Below the pieces are notes generated by a model. It was not told the origin of the DNA and searched no databases. It saw only the letters and a list, made by a program, of their open reading frames with translations. From positions 1,582,501 to 1,646,500 of the forward strand of contig OX291557.1 in the NCBI GenBank assembly GCA_946406115.1: a stretch of 64,000 nucleotides of DNA, in the 5' to 3' direction. Each line of letters opens with the position of its first letter. The stretch's first letter is position 1. The DNA is from Apoda limacodes (taxonomy: Eukaryota > Arthropoda > Insecta > Lepidoptera > Limacodidae). The position numbers and the translations under genes were made by a program. Positions 23,990-35,566 of this stretch are shown piece by piece.

Positions 23990-26239
23990 AGGTATTTGTA
24001 TTTAATATAAGTGTAGGTATGTGATGTGTTGATGTTATACGCAATTACTTCCATTAAATATAAAGGTTTAAGTTTGTTTCATATATTATACATCGGTTAA
24101 TTAACGTTTCTGCTAAAATTGACTATTTTTGCAGAAATGCCGAATAAAACTTACAAATGTATTTCAGAAACAATACAAAACATTTTTGAAATAACTTATG
24201 GCTTATGTTATAAAATCTATATACCTAGTAAATTTTTTTAAAAAGCCTTGAACGAAGAGAAAATAACTGTAATATCCTTACATATATAAAAATTTCGTGT
24301 GACGTTGTTTGTCCGCGATGTGCTCCTAAACTACTGAACCGATTTTGATCATACTGCGTAACTATCTATTATTTGAACCAACTTAAAAGATAGGATAGTT
24401 TTTATCTCGTTCTGTTAAGTGCGAACCGGACTTTAGGTAAAAACCAACTTTCGCCGGGTTACAGAGCTAGTATAATAAAAAGATATATGTTGGTTAGCTG
24501 CAGTTAGCTGCTATGTATGCTTTAAGCATTATCTATGCTGTGCTATGCTGTGGTGCCCGGTTGTTGGTAGTTCTCAAGGCTCGCCTATGTACCTAGTAAC
24601 AGAAACCGCACTGTGCAATATTCCAAGTGTCTAGAGACTCAGTAGTTGGGCTTAGAGTTGATATATCAGTCAATTTACTTTTTTATGTGTGCACTAGCAT
24701 TTCATTGCGTCTTCGTCCGCGTGGTCTTTTAAAAAAAAGAAAGCTTTTAACTGTTCATGGGTTTACCTACAAAAATATCGAAATTCCCGTGCAATTTTTC
24801 ATCCCCTGTTTTGCCCCCGAGGGGATGATTTTTTAGTTAGTCAGTTCCTTCTTTTACATATACAGATAAGTAAATATAGATAAATTGAAAAATACTTCTT
24901 TGGCAAAAACGGGCACCTTGAAATAAGCCAATGTTATCATTACCTTCAGTTTATTTTATAATTCGGAATTTTGTAATTTAATAAACAGAATTGTTTCCGT
25001 TGTTTTTATCATTAGATTTGATTAAATTAAAACTGAATTGAAATCACAGCTTGCATTCGTGTGGGCAAGCTGGCGAGAATATTGCTTACGGTCCTTTTGT
25101 ATTTGTATTTGTATATGTCGCACAATTTTGAGTGTAATGAAGCCTGGCAACCCACCCAGTGCTCATGGAGTAATTTAGGGATTAGTTAGATAAGTTATAA
25201 AAATTTACGATCTGAACGCCTGACTTACTATCCACATCCCATCATACACTCATTCACCCCGTTGTCCGGAAGGGACATGGTTTTCTATCAGAATCAGGCC
25301 TTCTCTTAACGCAAACTGTCTCTGGATACCGCTGCCTGGCTCTCTGGACTATCGAACGACTAACTTATGCTTTCAGCTAAAAAGTCAAGTTCTCAAGCTG
25401 CTCTATAATTACGCTAGCTTTTATCGTTTTATCCACCATTTTTAAGATTCCTAAATAACGATATCTTTACTTTAAAGGGCCAATGAAAATAAATTATCTA
25501 AAAGTAATTTAAAATCCATAATAACTTCCGGGAATTCCATCACAAAATGTAGCAAAAACTAATAACTAATATTATTAATGTGAGAGTTTGGATAAATGGT
25601 TGTTTGTTACTTAACCACGCCAGAACGGCTAAACGGATCTAAATGAAATAAGGCACCGCGAGACATTGTAATCTGGAATATTACATAAACTACTTTTTAG
25701 GCACCAAACTAGTTTTCTATAAAACTAAATTCGATATGAAACAAACTTTTTATATACCATGGCACTTTAATACCTGTCAGTAGCATGTTTATATTTTTCC
25801 TATTTTTAAGACAGGTAAGTAAAATAATAAAAATATGTCATATTTCCAATTAAGCATTATTAAAAGTGTTTTGGCGGATTAGTGTAAAAAACAATTATTT
25901 GTCTCTATGTCAATCTGTGTAAATACTAAAAATGAAAAGTTAGGTATTTTTTCACTTAGCAACAAGATCTGCTTACGAATTTGCTCTGACCTACTTATTT
26001 TCTCAACTGACAACGTCTCTAACGAGAATACCAGATACCGTACGATCTTCTTACTGGACCTCCTCTCTGAGTTGGTGGTGTTAGAAACGCAAATTAAATG
26101 ATGCCTCAAGATTTATTAGGAAAGCAACTGACAGAGCTGAATGAGGCTTACATAGTCGGCAGAGTAGGTGGACGATTTGAAAGCTGGGAGTCATACTTTC
26201 TGTTGGCTCACTAAAGATGTCTTAGGAAATTCATTCACA
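23990..26239. other. no gene; dispersed repeat tails
   Basis: Includes a repeat at about 24290-24480 ('ctgaaccgattttgatcata' block), another near 24690-24835 ('cttcgtccgcgtggtctttt' and a 'cccctgttttgcccccgagg' block), and a reverse-oriented tail near 25575-25690. The overlapping opposite-strand frames near 25880-26109 have no recognised motif. Confidence 0.45.
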
Positions 26240-26257
26240 CACACACACACACACACC
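26239..26257. repeat. (CA)n microsatellite
   Basis: An uninterrupted run of alternating a and c, about 9 units. Confidence 0.9.
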
Positions 26258-26299
26258 TTAAAACCTAAAAAGGCCACTACCTGTGTGGCAATAAAGAAA

Positions 26300-27390
26300 A
26301 AGAGGGGTAGTAACAATTTAATAAGAAATAACAAAGAAAGAGATGTCGTAACAATCTACTAAGAAAGAGATGTAGTAACAATCTACTAAGAATTAAAAAG
26401 AAAGAGGTGTAGCAACAATTTACTAAGAAAAAGGTTTAGTAAGAATCTACTAGGAAAGATGTGCAGTTCCTAACAATCTACTAAGAAAGAGGAGCAGTAA
26501 CAATCTGCTAAGGAAGAGAAAAAAAGAGGCGTAGTAACAAGCTACTAAAAAGAGGTGTAGCAACAATTTACTAAGAAGTAGGTTTAGTAACAATCTACTA
26601 AAAAAAAGGTGTAGTACCTAACAATCTACTAAGAAAGAGAATGAGAGATGTGTAGTAACAATCTACTAAGAAAGAGAAAGAAAGAAGTGCAATAACAATC
26701 TGAACGAGAAAGAAAGGGGTGTAGTAATAAAATACTAAAGAACGAGAAAGAAAGAGGTGTAGTAACAATTTACTAAGAAATTGGTTAAGTAACAATCTAC
26801 TAAGAAAGAGGTGTAGTAGCAATCTACTAAGAACGAGAAAGAAAGAAGTGTAGTAACAATCTACTAAGAACGAGAAAGAAAAGGTGTAGTAATAATCTTC
26901 TAAGAACGACAAAGAAAGAGGTGTAGTAACAAGCTACTTAGAAAGAGGTGTAGCAACATTTTAGTAAGAAAAAGGATTATTAAGAATCTACTAGGAAAGA
27001 TGTGTAGTACCTAACAATCTACTAAGAAAGAGAAGTTGTAACAATCTGCTAAGGAAGAGAAAGAAAGGGGTGTAGTATCAATCGCCTAAGAAAGAGAAAG
27101 AAAGAGGTGTAGCAACAATTTACTAACAAGTAGGTTTAGTAACAATCTACTAAGAAAGAGAAAGAAAGATGTGTAGTAACAATCTACTAAGGAAGAGAAA
27201 GAAGGAGGTGCAATAACAATCTACTAAGAACGAGAAAGAAAGGGTTTAATTTACTAAGAAATTGGTTAAGTAACAATCTACTAAAAAAGAGGTGTAGTAG
27301 CAATCTATTAAGGAAGAGAAAGAAAGAGGTGTAGTACCTAACAATCTACTAAGAAAGAGAAAGAACGAGGTGCAGTAACAATTTACTAAG
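26300..27390. repeat. degenerate minisatellite with TAGTA...TACTA hairpin units
   Basis: About thirty imperfect copies of 'gtagtaacaatctactaag' are separated by A/G-rich linkers such as 'aaagagaaagaaagaggt'. Spacing varies from about 25 to 60 bp. Inside each unit TAGTA and TACTA are inverted complements around 'acaatc'. Reverse-strand frames rich in Ser, Leu and Tyr across it follow from composition and are not genes. Confidence 0.85.
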
Positions 27391-27949
27391 CAGACAATCA
27401 GTAAAAAAGCCAGACCCTATTGAGACTCGGTGGTTCAGTGGGTAGTGACCCGAAAGCTGTAATTTGGTATGAGTAGATATATAATCATAATTAAGCCGGC
27501 AAATTAAAAAAAAAAATTGAATGCATTCTATCAAAACACAGTCTAGTTCAGGCCATTGCTGTTTTTGTTGTAGACATGGCAGTGAGAGCTCTGTTCTTAC
27601 AAGTAATCATTAAGTACCAAAATGTTAACGTTGAACGACATCGGCCGCGCGCGTGAGCGTGCCTGCGCCTTCCGAACGCACGTGTGACTACCATCATGCG
27701 ATATAAATATAAAATTTGTAGTTTAGCTTATTTAAGTAAACTTCTGTTATTTTAATTTTATACAATAAAGTGTATACAAAAATACAAACATGTTCATTTG
27801 CAGTTATTAATTTGACGTTCGTGTCATTTGACATTAACGCAATTTTATTTTACGGTTATAATCGTATAATAAAAAAAAATAACACGACAGAAAAATAATA
27901 TACGCCGAAAACTGTGGGTAAGATAAAGCTCAATCAAAGTATAAGTGCG

Positions 27950-28170
27950 GTTCCAGATAAACCTCCTCCCGCGAACGCTTGCGTTGTAAAATGAGCATCC
28001 TGCCAAGGTTTTCTCTAAGGAGTACAGTAGTGGAGTTCTTCAAGAAAGAAGTTATTAATTAGATTTTTGAAGGATTAGCAACGCACGAGTGATAATCCTG
28101 GTGGTGCAAGCGTCCATAAGCTTACCATCAGGCGGACCGCAAGCTTGTTTGCCATTTTAGTGGTAAAAAA
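27950..28170 (+). mobile_element. 3' tail of CR1/Jockey-like element
   Basis: Contains 'cctcccgcgaacgcttgcgt', 'cttcaagaaagaagttatta', 'ccatcaggcggaccgc', 'aagcttgtttgccattttag' and a closing A-run. Plus-strand orientation, 5'-truncated. Confidence 0.8.
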
Positions 28171-28570
28171 AAAGCTGTAAGTTTGTCAATGTGTTTTAAA
28201 TAAGATGTGCCAGGTTGCTCAGAATTCGTTAAGCAAAATTATATACTTAATAATTAGAGAGCTCTCTGAAACAGTCTAAAAGAAAAATAATAAGCTTACC
28301 CGGAATTTTGTTTACAAAAGAAATTACTTAAATGCCGGGCACTTTAAGTGGCTTTGTCTTCAGACAACCTTTTAATTTTGCTTTGATTACTCTCTTATTT
28401 ACTTTGACTAAGAAAATGTTAGTTTATTTCTACAAGAAAATAAAAAAATGTAGATCTCACGGACTAATCAACAATCTAAGTATAGATAAAGTTTGATCAT
28501 TATTTTCTTAATCTTTATTTATTTTTACTGACAGTAACATACGGTAGGGAGAGGTATACGAGTTGAACCA

Positions 28571-28621
28571 CTGAGGTAAGATGATTCGTTAAGATAAGAT
28601 GATTCGCTGAGGTAAGATGAT
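28571..28621. repeat. 17-18-bp x 3 repeat
   Basis: 'taagatgatt' or 'taagatgatc' recurs three times at 17-18-bp spacing. Confidence 0.7.
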
Positions 28622-28699
28622 CCTTTTTAATTGTAGTGATACTATTAACGCCATCTGGTTGTTTTCTTTGATTAAACGTAGCGCCCCTAAAATGAACAA

Positions 28700-30020
28700 T
28701 TCCTTATGTCGCCGTGGGAGTACACCAAGTTTTTTGCACGCCAGCTTCACCTTATCTTGCAAATTGTCACGAAACTGAACATCGCTGGAGATGTCAACAG
28801 CATGGATCCCAATGCTCTTGGAGATGGAGAGGGTAGTGTTCTAAAATTGTGAGACCACAGTGAATGGGGTTTTCTTAGCAGTGAACGCGCAGACCTGTGT
28901 CTTTGTAGGGTTGAATTGGACCAAGTTTTCCCGGCCCCAGTCAGAGAACATGGAACGAGTGGTCTCGATTTGAGAAGTACTCCACGCTTTTTCTCCACAA
29001 CGGAACGAGGGATATTTGCACGACCCGTGTTATAAACGTATCCACTGCATTATGCAGATGACACAGCATTATGCACTGTCATCTGCATAATAATGTATGT
29101 TGTTGATGTCCAACATGTTATTGATATGCAATAGAAACAGCGTAGAAGACAACACAGAGCCCTGCGGGTCACCAGCATTAATGTCCATGCTATCAGAGCA
29201 ACTACCGTCAACTACAGCTCGTATGCGTCTGCCGGTCAAAAAGCTAGCCACCCATTTGCATAAACCTTCGGGCACTCCGTAATGGCAACTTCGATAGAAG
29301 ATCTCGGTACCAGACCCGATCGAACGCATTCGCCATGCCAATGCCTCCCTCTGAGTCTCAATGGATAGTACCCATCGGTGTGTGAGATACACCAGAGTGT
29401 CACCAGTCGAGCGACCGTGGCGAAAGCCATATTGACGGTCTCTGACCAGCTCGTCTTTTTCTAGGTATCCTAGAAGCTGTGTGTTGATCACACGCTCTAT
29501 CACCTTAGAGAGTAGATAGGTAATAGCGATAGGCCTGTAATTCGATGGATGGATGGACCTGGTGGTATACAGTCTGGCCCACTCGAATTATGAACTGCTA
29601 GAGAAAGCAACGCCTGCCGCCGGAGCTCCCGCGGAGATTTCCGCCATGGTCTTACCGCACCACGGTACGGTATAGTAATTGGTACAGCGCCTTCGTCGTT
29701 CACATTTAATTTTGAGGCTAAGAGACTGCCCAGTAGATCGGCTTTCTCTTAAGCACTATGAGCCAAGTCACCATCGGTCTTTTGTAGTGGTGGAAACGAC
29801 GACTGCTACTTTCCTTGGGCAGATTTAGCAAGCGACCAGAAAGCACGACGCCTAGAGGAATAGTTCGTAAGTCGCCCACGTATTTTGCCGATGAATTGGA
29901 ATTTAGCTCTGGAAGTTTCTTACTCAACCTTGAGGCAGCATTTAATTATTCCGAAATATTCGGATATTTATTACTACGAGCCGTGGTCCGTGCAAGACCC
30001 ATTAAAAAATGGTCGTTTTT
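28700..30020 (-). mobile_element. CR1/Jockey-like reverse transcriptase pseudogene
   Basis: The longest open piece (29503-29069) has ERVINTQLLGYLEKDELVR, RQYGFRHGRST, LVYLTHRWVLSIETQREALA, VDGSCSD and NAGDPQGSVLSSTLF, and ends in a YYADDSA catalytic box. Upstream pieces at about 29930-29500 carry the EKADLLGSL/NDEGAVPITIPY region in other frames. Downstream pieces at 28998-28720 continue past the catalytic box into the thumb (AVDISSDVQFRDNLQDK). Several frameshifts make it non-functional. The palm Asp pair is still encoded. Confidence 0.88.
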
Positions 30021-31348
30021 TGACGCCGGCAGCTACTCGCCAATAAGGAATAAATCATTCCATACCAGCGATGATTGTCTCAGTGACTGCGGCTGCGCAG
30101 ACATCAGGATCTTCTGAGCTAAAGCAGAGCGTATACCACGTATTCGTAATCTATCCCTGTCTACTGACTTATAATGCCATACACGACGCCAGTTGGCCCA
30201 TATGGATCTTCAAGCACGTTTTCCGTGTAAGCTTGAGCACACAACCACCCGGGAACCACAACCAGATATGTGCGCTCGTTCGAACTAATTCCACCACAAA
30301 CCATCACAGAGCAACGTCCAAAGTCATATTCCTGGACTGCTGCTGCACTGTATCGCTAGTCTGGCCGTCACTAAACACGAAGACAACCATTGCAACGTGT
30401 TAAACGGAATCGTGATTCGCCAGTAAAAAAGCACTAGCTTCCAATTCCGAATTCAAACGCCAATTAGCGTGATTACGCTATCCATCGGCGAGCTTGTCCA
30501 GCCCCAGTATGATTTCAAATTGGCTTCCTTCAACCTTCAATCATCTCAAATTGGCTTCTTACTGTCTGGTAGGAAATTTCTACATAAGTAGGTCCTAGTC
30601 CTTAGATTATTTTGAAGATTTCTTGCAGTTGTGGTGCGGTTACGTCAAGCACAGTTGACGATGTAGCGATCTTGCAAACATTTAGTATTTCTCTTTCGAG
30701 CTTGACCACGCTTTCCTGAGTATGCTCCCACCTCACGGAATCGCTTTCAAAGTCTGTAGATAACACTCCTAGATCATTTCCTACATAACGTTTAGTTCGA
30801 CCTTCTTCAAGCTAAGGTTTAGTCAGAATTCAGATCTGGCATTCAGACCTAAACCCACTTGCTTCTCAAAATACTCTTCTCTATTAAATACTTAAAAGAC
30901 TTTGAAAACCACTTAAAATGTGTATTCTGTGATTAGAAAGCAGAGTCCTCTGTGTTAGAAAGTGAAGAAAATTCAATGGCGACACTTAGTTTTAGGTGTT
31001 TATAGACTCTTTGCCACTTTAGTGAGAACTACTAACAAAAACGCCGATGCTTTTTTATTTTTTATTACATCGAAAAAGCCTCTACATTATTTAGTGGCCA
31101 GTTATAATTAAAACCTTCAACTAAAACTTCTACTTTAAAGTTTTGTTCCCCTAAACAACCGCGTAACGGGAAGCCCTTGAGCGTTGAGCGCTATAAGAAC
31201 AACGTCTGCCGGTCAGCTTGCGTTCAATAAAAGTATAAGTACTTAACCCTTCACATTCTTTTACTATGATATATAAAGTGTTGCCATCTAACGATTACAC
31301 GATTACTTTTTAAAAAGCTGAGCCACTTTATGAAATCTTCATCGAGAT
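30021..31348. other. no gene recognised
   Basis: Probably includes further 5' sequence of the preceding CR1-like copy. Open frames at 29815-30117 and 30071-30403 (+) are not recognised. No array or RNA gene was seen. Confidence 0.35.
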
Positions 31349-31764
31349 TGTTTAGCTAGAGCCTAACTGCAAGCTAACATTGTGTAGCTAGAGCCTAACT
31401 GCACGCAAAAATTGTGTAGCTAGAGCCTAACTGCACGCAAACATTGTATAGCTAGAGCCTAACTGCACGCAAAAATTGTGTAGCTAGAGCCTAACTGCAC
31501 GCAAAAATTGTGTAGCTAGAGCCTAACTGCACGCAAACATTGTATAGCTAGAGCCTAACTGCACGCAAAAATTGTGTTGCTAAAACCTAACTGCACGCAA
31601 ACATTGTATAGCTAGAGCCTAACTGCACGCAAAAATTGTGTAGCTAGAGCCTAACTGCACGCAAACATTGTATAGCTAGAGCCTAACTGCACGCAAAAAT
31701 TGTGTTGCTAAAACCTAACTGCACGCAAACATTGTGTAGCTAGAGCCTAACTGCACGCAAACAT
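31349..31764. repeat. 32-bp x 13 minisatellite
   Basis: Thirteen units start with 'tgtgtagctagagcctaact' or variants (tgtatag, tgtttag, tgttgctaaaacc) at exact 32-bp steps. The variants 'gtatag' and 'gttgctaaaa' recur in a pattern, implying block duplications of several units. Confidence 0.95.
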
Positions 31765-32381
31765 TGGAACAACATGCATGTTTAAGAACGCTGTTAAGGC
31801 AACGACACGTTTTACTAGTGACTGACACACACTTAACTCTCTATCTCAAAAACTACTGAACCGATTTTGATAATATTCTAACTGTTCCCTTAGTTGGACT
31901 ATACATAGTCCAAATAAAAAGGATTTTTTGCAATCCAAACATTGTTTTTAAAATATGCGCGGATAAACATACAAACTTATAAATTTGTCACACATGTTTA
32001 GAAGCTGGTATAGACAAGAACTGTTCTGACACTATTACAGAGACGAGGGTCCAGTTATCAACCTCCTTTAAAAGAGGTTATCAACCTCCTTTTTTGAAAT
32101 CAGTTAAAAATCGTCAAAATCGGTTCACAAACCACGAAGTTTAATGCGGAAATACATATATAAATACGTAAATAAAGACATGTCGACAAGTTTTCAAAGT
32201 CGGTTAAAAATCTATCTGAAGTCCCAATGAAAAAGAGGGTAGCAGACGAAAATTTGTAATTTCGATTGGTATAGGCAGGGTAGGTTTCTGCATACCTATC
32301 CTTAGCAGCCTCATACGTCCCCATTGTTGGGGCACGGCCTTATGGATCTACTGAGAATGATTGCTTCCCCTTATAGAGGCT
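31765..32381. other. no gene; dispersed repeat
   Basis: Holds a repeat with 'caaaaactactgaaccgatt' (about 31850-31870) like that at 24.3 kb, and a tail with 'acctcctttttt'. A 74-codon reverse frame (32324-32100) is not recognised. Confidence 0.4.
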
Positions 32382-33060
32382 GTTTTTTTTTTTTATACCT
32401 CTACAGTGGCAAACAAGCTTACGATCCGCCTGATGGTGAGCGGCCACCGTAGCCTATGGACGCTTGCCGACCTTTCAGAAACCTAATAACTTCTTTCTTG
32501 AAGAACTCCATACTGTAGTCCTTGGAGAAAACCTTGGCAGGGAGCTCATTCCACAACTTAAGCGTTCGCGGGAGGAAGTTTCTCTGAAATCGCACTGTAC
32601 GCGACCATTTAGTTTCTTAAGTGTGAGAATGAATTTCCTGCCGATGTCGAGCGGTGCGATGGTGGAAAGTAGCCGTGGGCATCATTTCGAACAATTTCTC
32701 AGAACACAACCTATTGTACAAGCGGTAGAACACACACAGGGAGGCAAAGTCTCTCCTCAGACTTAAGGGCTCGATACCGCAAGTGGGTTTGGAATCGTTG
32801 ACAATTCTCACAGCCCGTCGTTGTACCGAGTCAAAAGGGCCAAGCTGGTATCCTGGTGCACCTGTCCAGAGATGGCAGCAGTACTCCATATGGGGCCAAA
32901 CTTGCGACTTGTAAAGTAACAACCTTTGCCCCGACGTGAAGTACTGCTTCGCTCTGTTGAGTACACCAAGTTTTTTGGACGCAAGATTCGCCTTATCTTG
33001 TAAATGATCTCGGAACTGAACATCGCTGATTACACTTGTGATAACTTTTTACACTAATGT
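32382..33060 (-). mobile_element. CR1/Jockey-like RT C-terminus and 3' tail
   Basis: Reading leftward from about 33035, the frames give RDHLQDKANLAS/KKLGVLNRAK, then an open piece at 32922-32617 with LLYKSQVWPHMEYCCHLWTG, LDSVQRRAVRIV-like text and SLRRDFASLCVFYRLYNRLC. The 3' tail follows (32600-32400) and ends in an A-run, seen as T's at about 32382-32393. It is 5'-truncated, and it overlaps and complements the 28.7-30.0 kb copy. Confidence 0.85.
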
Positions 33061-35262
33061 ATGCAGCATTTTTTCTGATTGAATCGATTTGTCAAACTCT
33101 ATATAGTATATATAGAATAACTTAAAGTCGCAAATGTTCTTCTTATTCTCTGTTTCACTAGGACCCCGGAGCTAAGCAGCTAGGAGTCAAACAGCGGGGA
33201 ATAGCTGATTACCATCAAATGACCCGTCTGTCCGAAATATGATGTTGGAAAAGGCTAAAATAAAACATACATTTTGCTTTTTTTTTTTATTTTATTTACA
33301 AATACCCCGCGAAGACGAGGCGTTGCGACGTGGCGTTGCGACGTGGTCAGAGAAGACAATAATTGTCTTGTTTTTATTTTATACACATGATAACTATTTG
33401 CAGTAAAATTGAAGCTTTTACCAGCTTAGGTGACCGGACCGGACCGGACCGGACGACAATGCAATTGCAATTTGCATGCAATTGGTGTTTGTTCGGCTCT
33501 CGATGCAATGTCCGAGTAACATGGTGTCCGTAAGGTAAACAACAACGGACAAATCTAACAAATCGTTATACAAACTACAAAAATAATTTTAAAATCTCAA
33601 GATAAAATAGGTAAATGTCTCATTGAAAAATATATATTTAAAATTAAAACAACACATATTTTAAACAATTTAACACAAAAAAAAATATAAGTTGGAATAA
33701 ATACAAATATTTAGTGACTATATTTTGTAAAACATTATTTGAGTAGGTACGTAACGTAACGTAACGAAATAAGTAAACCTGTTCGTCGATATCACATTCT
33801 CTATAAAACTATTTATCCGAACAAACGAAAAACCGCCTTTTGTTGGCATTCCTTTAGAATTTGGTAACAAATTAAAGTATATATTACACTATTCACAGAT
33901 CAAATATTAAAGTATATATTACACAATTCACAGATCAAGTATTAAGGGACTGACCAGACCCGACTAGCGCCTCCATTTGATTTACTGAATTTTCTTATCG
34001 TACAAAACGTTTTTCAAAATGTTCCTTTTACAAATGCTTTGTACGAATCAAGAAATTGAAGCTAGTAGCTGTTTTTAGAACGTTATTTTTTATTGTTTAC
34101 TGCAAGTTGCAACAAATTTCCTAAAAATGAGCATTTAGTGGAAACTGGTCTGGTCAGTCCCTTCTTTATGATAAGATACATTCCATGTTAAGTTTCCCAG
34201 TACACCCTGTAGATGTTAAACATATTTAGTCCCACTTCATACTAACATATCCCTGTACATAAACACTTATTAAACACTCGACAGCGTCATCCAACTCGGT
34301 TATGGCTACGTACTTGTAATTTATACATTTTAATTTTTACCGCACAATCCCAATAAATGTACACAAAAACACCATGGCGTTAAACTATTTGCTAATCACT
34401 TGCGGATCACTAAATGTGTGGCAATTTTTTTGCATTATTTCCAAGTTATTCTTTTATAAGTATATCTATTCCAATAGTCGTATCATATCATGTATACACC
34501 AAGATATTATTTTAAATTGAGTCTTATTATAGAAGGAACAATGAAATGCTGAAACCATAATGACATTCCTTAAAAATGTATTGAACATAACAGATGGATG
34601 GATGGCCATTTAATAAGTCACGCAAATTTCCGTACTTGTCCCCCTGTGTCACATTTTAGTATGAAAAATTTGCCTTTGTCACACTTTGCATGGCATCACC
34701 TCTCCCCTGAGCGTGTGACGTATTAAATGGATGGATTGATGGCCCCTAAAACATAATGTCATCATAATGCAAACAAAGGTTGCTTAGCGAAATTAATTTC
34801 ATACGTCAAATATTCGGCTATGATAATAAGAAATTTTATTTTTTATGTTTATTTAGTTTATTTTACAATACTTTTTTGCGGATTAGTTACAACGAACTGT
34901 GAATTCAAATCTACATGACATGTATAATTTGACATTAACCTTTTTTATTATTCTGTAATTACTTAGTTGTCTTTAGATTATGGTTTAAAATTTAATAATA
35001 AACCGTAAAGCAAAAGATAACAAACGTCTGAAAAAATTATAATAATTTGTCTTTATTCAATTTTTTTATTAGCATAATCTCGAATCTCGCAAAAACAAAG
35101 TCACAAAACGGAACAGGGAAATTCAAGGAGTTTTAAAGGAATTTACAAAAAGAAATCAGTCGCGACTGCGTCATAACGCAGCACGGGGGAAGGTACTTAA
35201 AATCAATTCACCTATGTAATTCTTAACTAAGACGCATGCCCTAGTGAGCGTGCACGCGCATA
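33061..35262. other. no gene; intergenic DNA downstream of TMF1
   Basis: Contains a 5-bp repeat ('accgg' x 4, about 33431-33452), a 35-bp tandem duplication (33871-33940) and AT-rich DNA. A 'ggatggatggccatttaata' and 'ggatggattgatggcc' pair at 34590-34745 surrounds a short segment. No coding frame over 60 codons was seen. Confidence 0.45.
33871..33940. repeat. 35-bp x 2 tandem repeat
   Basis: 'attaaagtatatattacac' begins at 33871 and again at 33906. The second unit carries one t-to-a change and a g for a. Confidence 0.85.
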
Positions 35263-35285
35263 TTTTATTGCACGGACAATGGCAG

Positions 35286-35291
35286 TTTATT
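35286..35291 (-). terminator. TMF1: candidate TMF1 polyadenylation signal
   Basis: AATAAA on the minus strand about 117 nt past the TMF1 stop. A second candidate lies just beyond, near 35266. Which one is used cannot be told from sequence. Confidence 0.45.
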
Positions 35292-35407
35292 GAATAAATG
35301 GAGTGCTTTAAAAAACAAAAACATAATTTTTCTAACAAAAAAACATTAAAAACATTGAATGGTTTTGTCTAGCATATAATATGTTATCTGAAGGTTCTTG
35401 TTCGCTA

Positions 35408-35566
35408 TCATGTACCGTTGGGCGCACGCTGCTTGAGACGTATGAGGTCGTCCAGCTGCGCCTTGTAGAGCTGCGTGACGTCATGCAGGTCGAGCCGCGC
35501 CTCCTGAAGCTGCTCTTCCTTCTCGCCGTACATCTGCAGTAGCGCGTCATACTGCTCCTGGAGTCC
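35408..35566 (-). CDS. TMF1: TMF1 exon 10 (last exon)
   Basis: Acceptor (TG)nCAG|GGACTC. Encodes GLQEQYDALLQMYGEKEEQ...YKAQLDDLIRLKQRAPNGT, then TGA at 35410-35408. The match to the vertebrate C-terminus (LQMYGEKAEE...KTQIDELL) is clear. The first 33 nt and the acceptor are repeated 22 more times immediately upstream. Confidence 0.92.
   Translation of the reverse strand, partial: GLQEQYDALLQMYGEKEEQLQEARLDLHDVTQLYKAQLDDLIRLKQRAPNGT

Noticed and set aside
26598..26912. 104-codon Ser/Leu/Tyr-rich reverse frame
   Set aside because: Translation of the TAGTA/TACTA minisatellite; the repeats change frame often.
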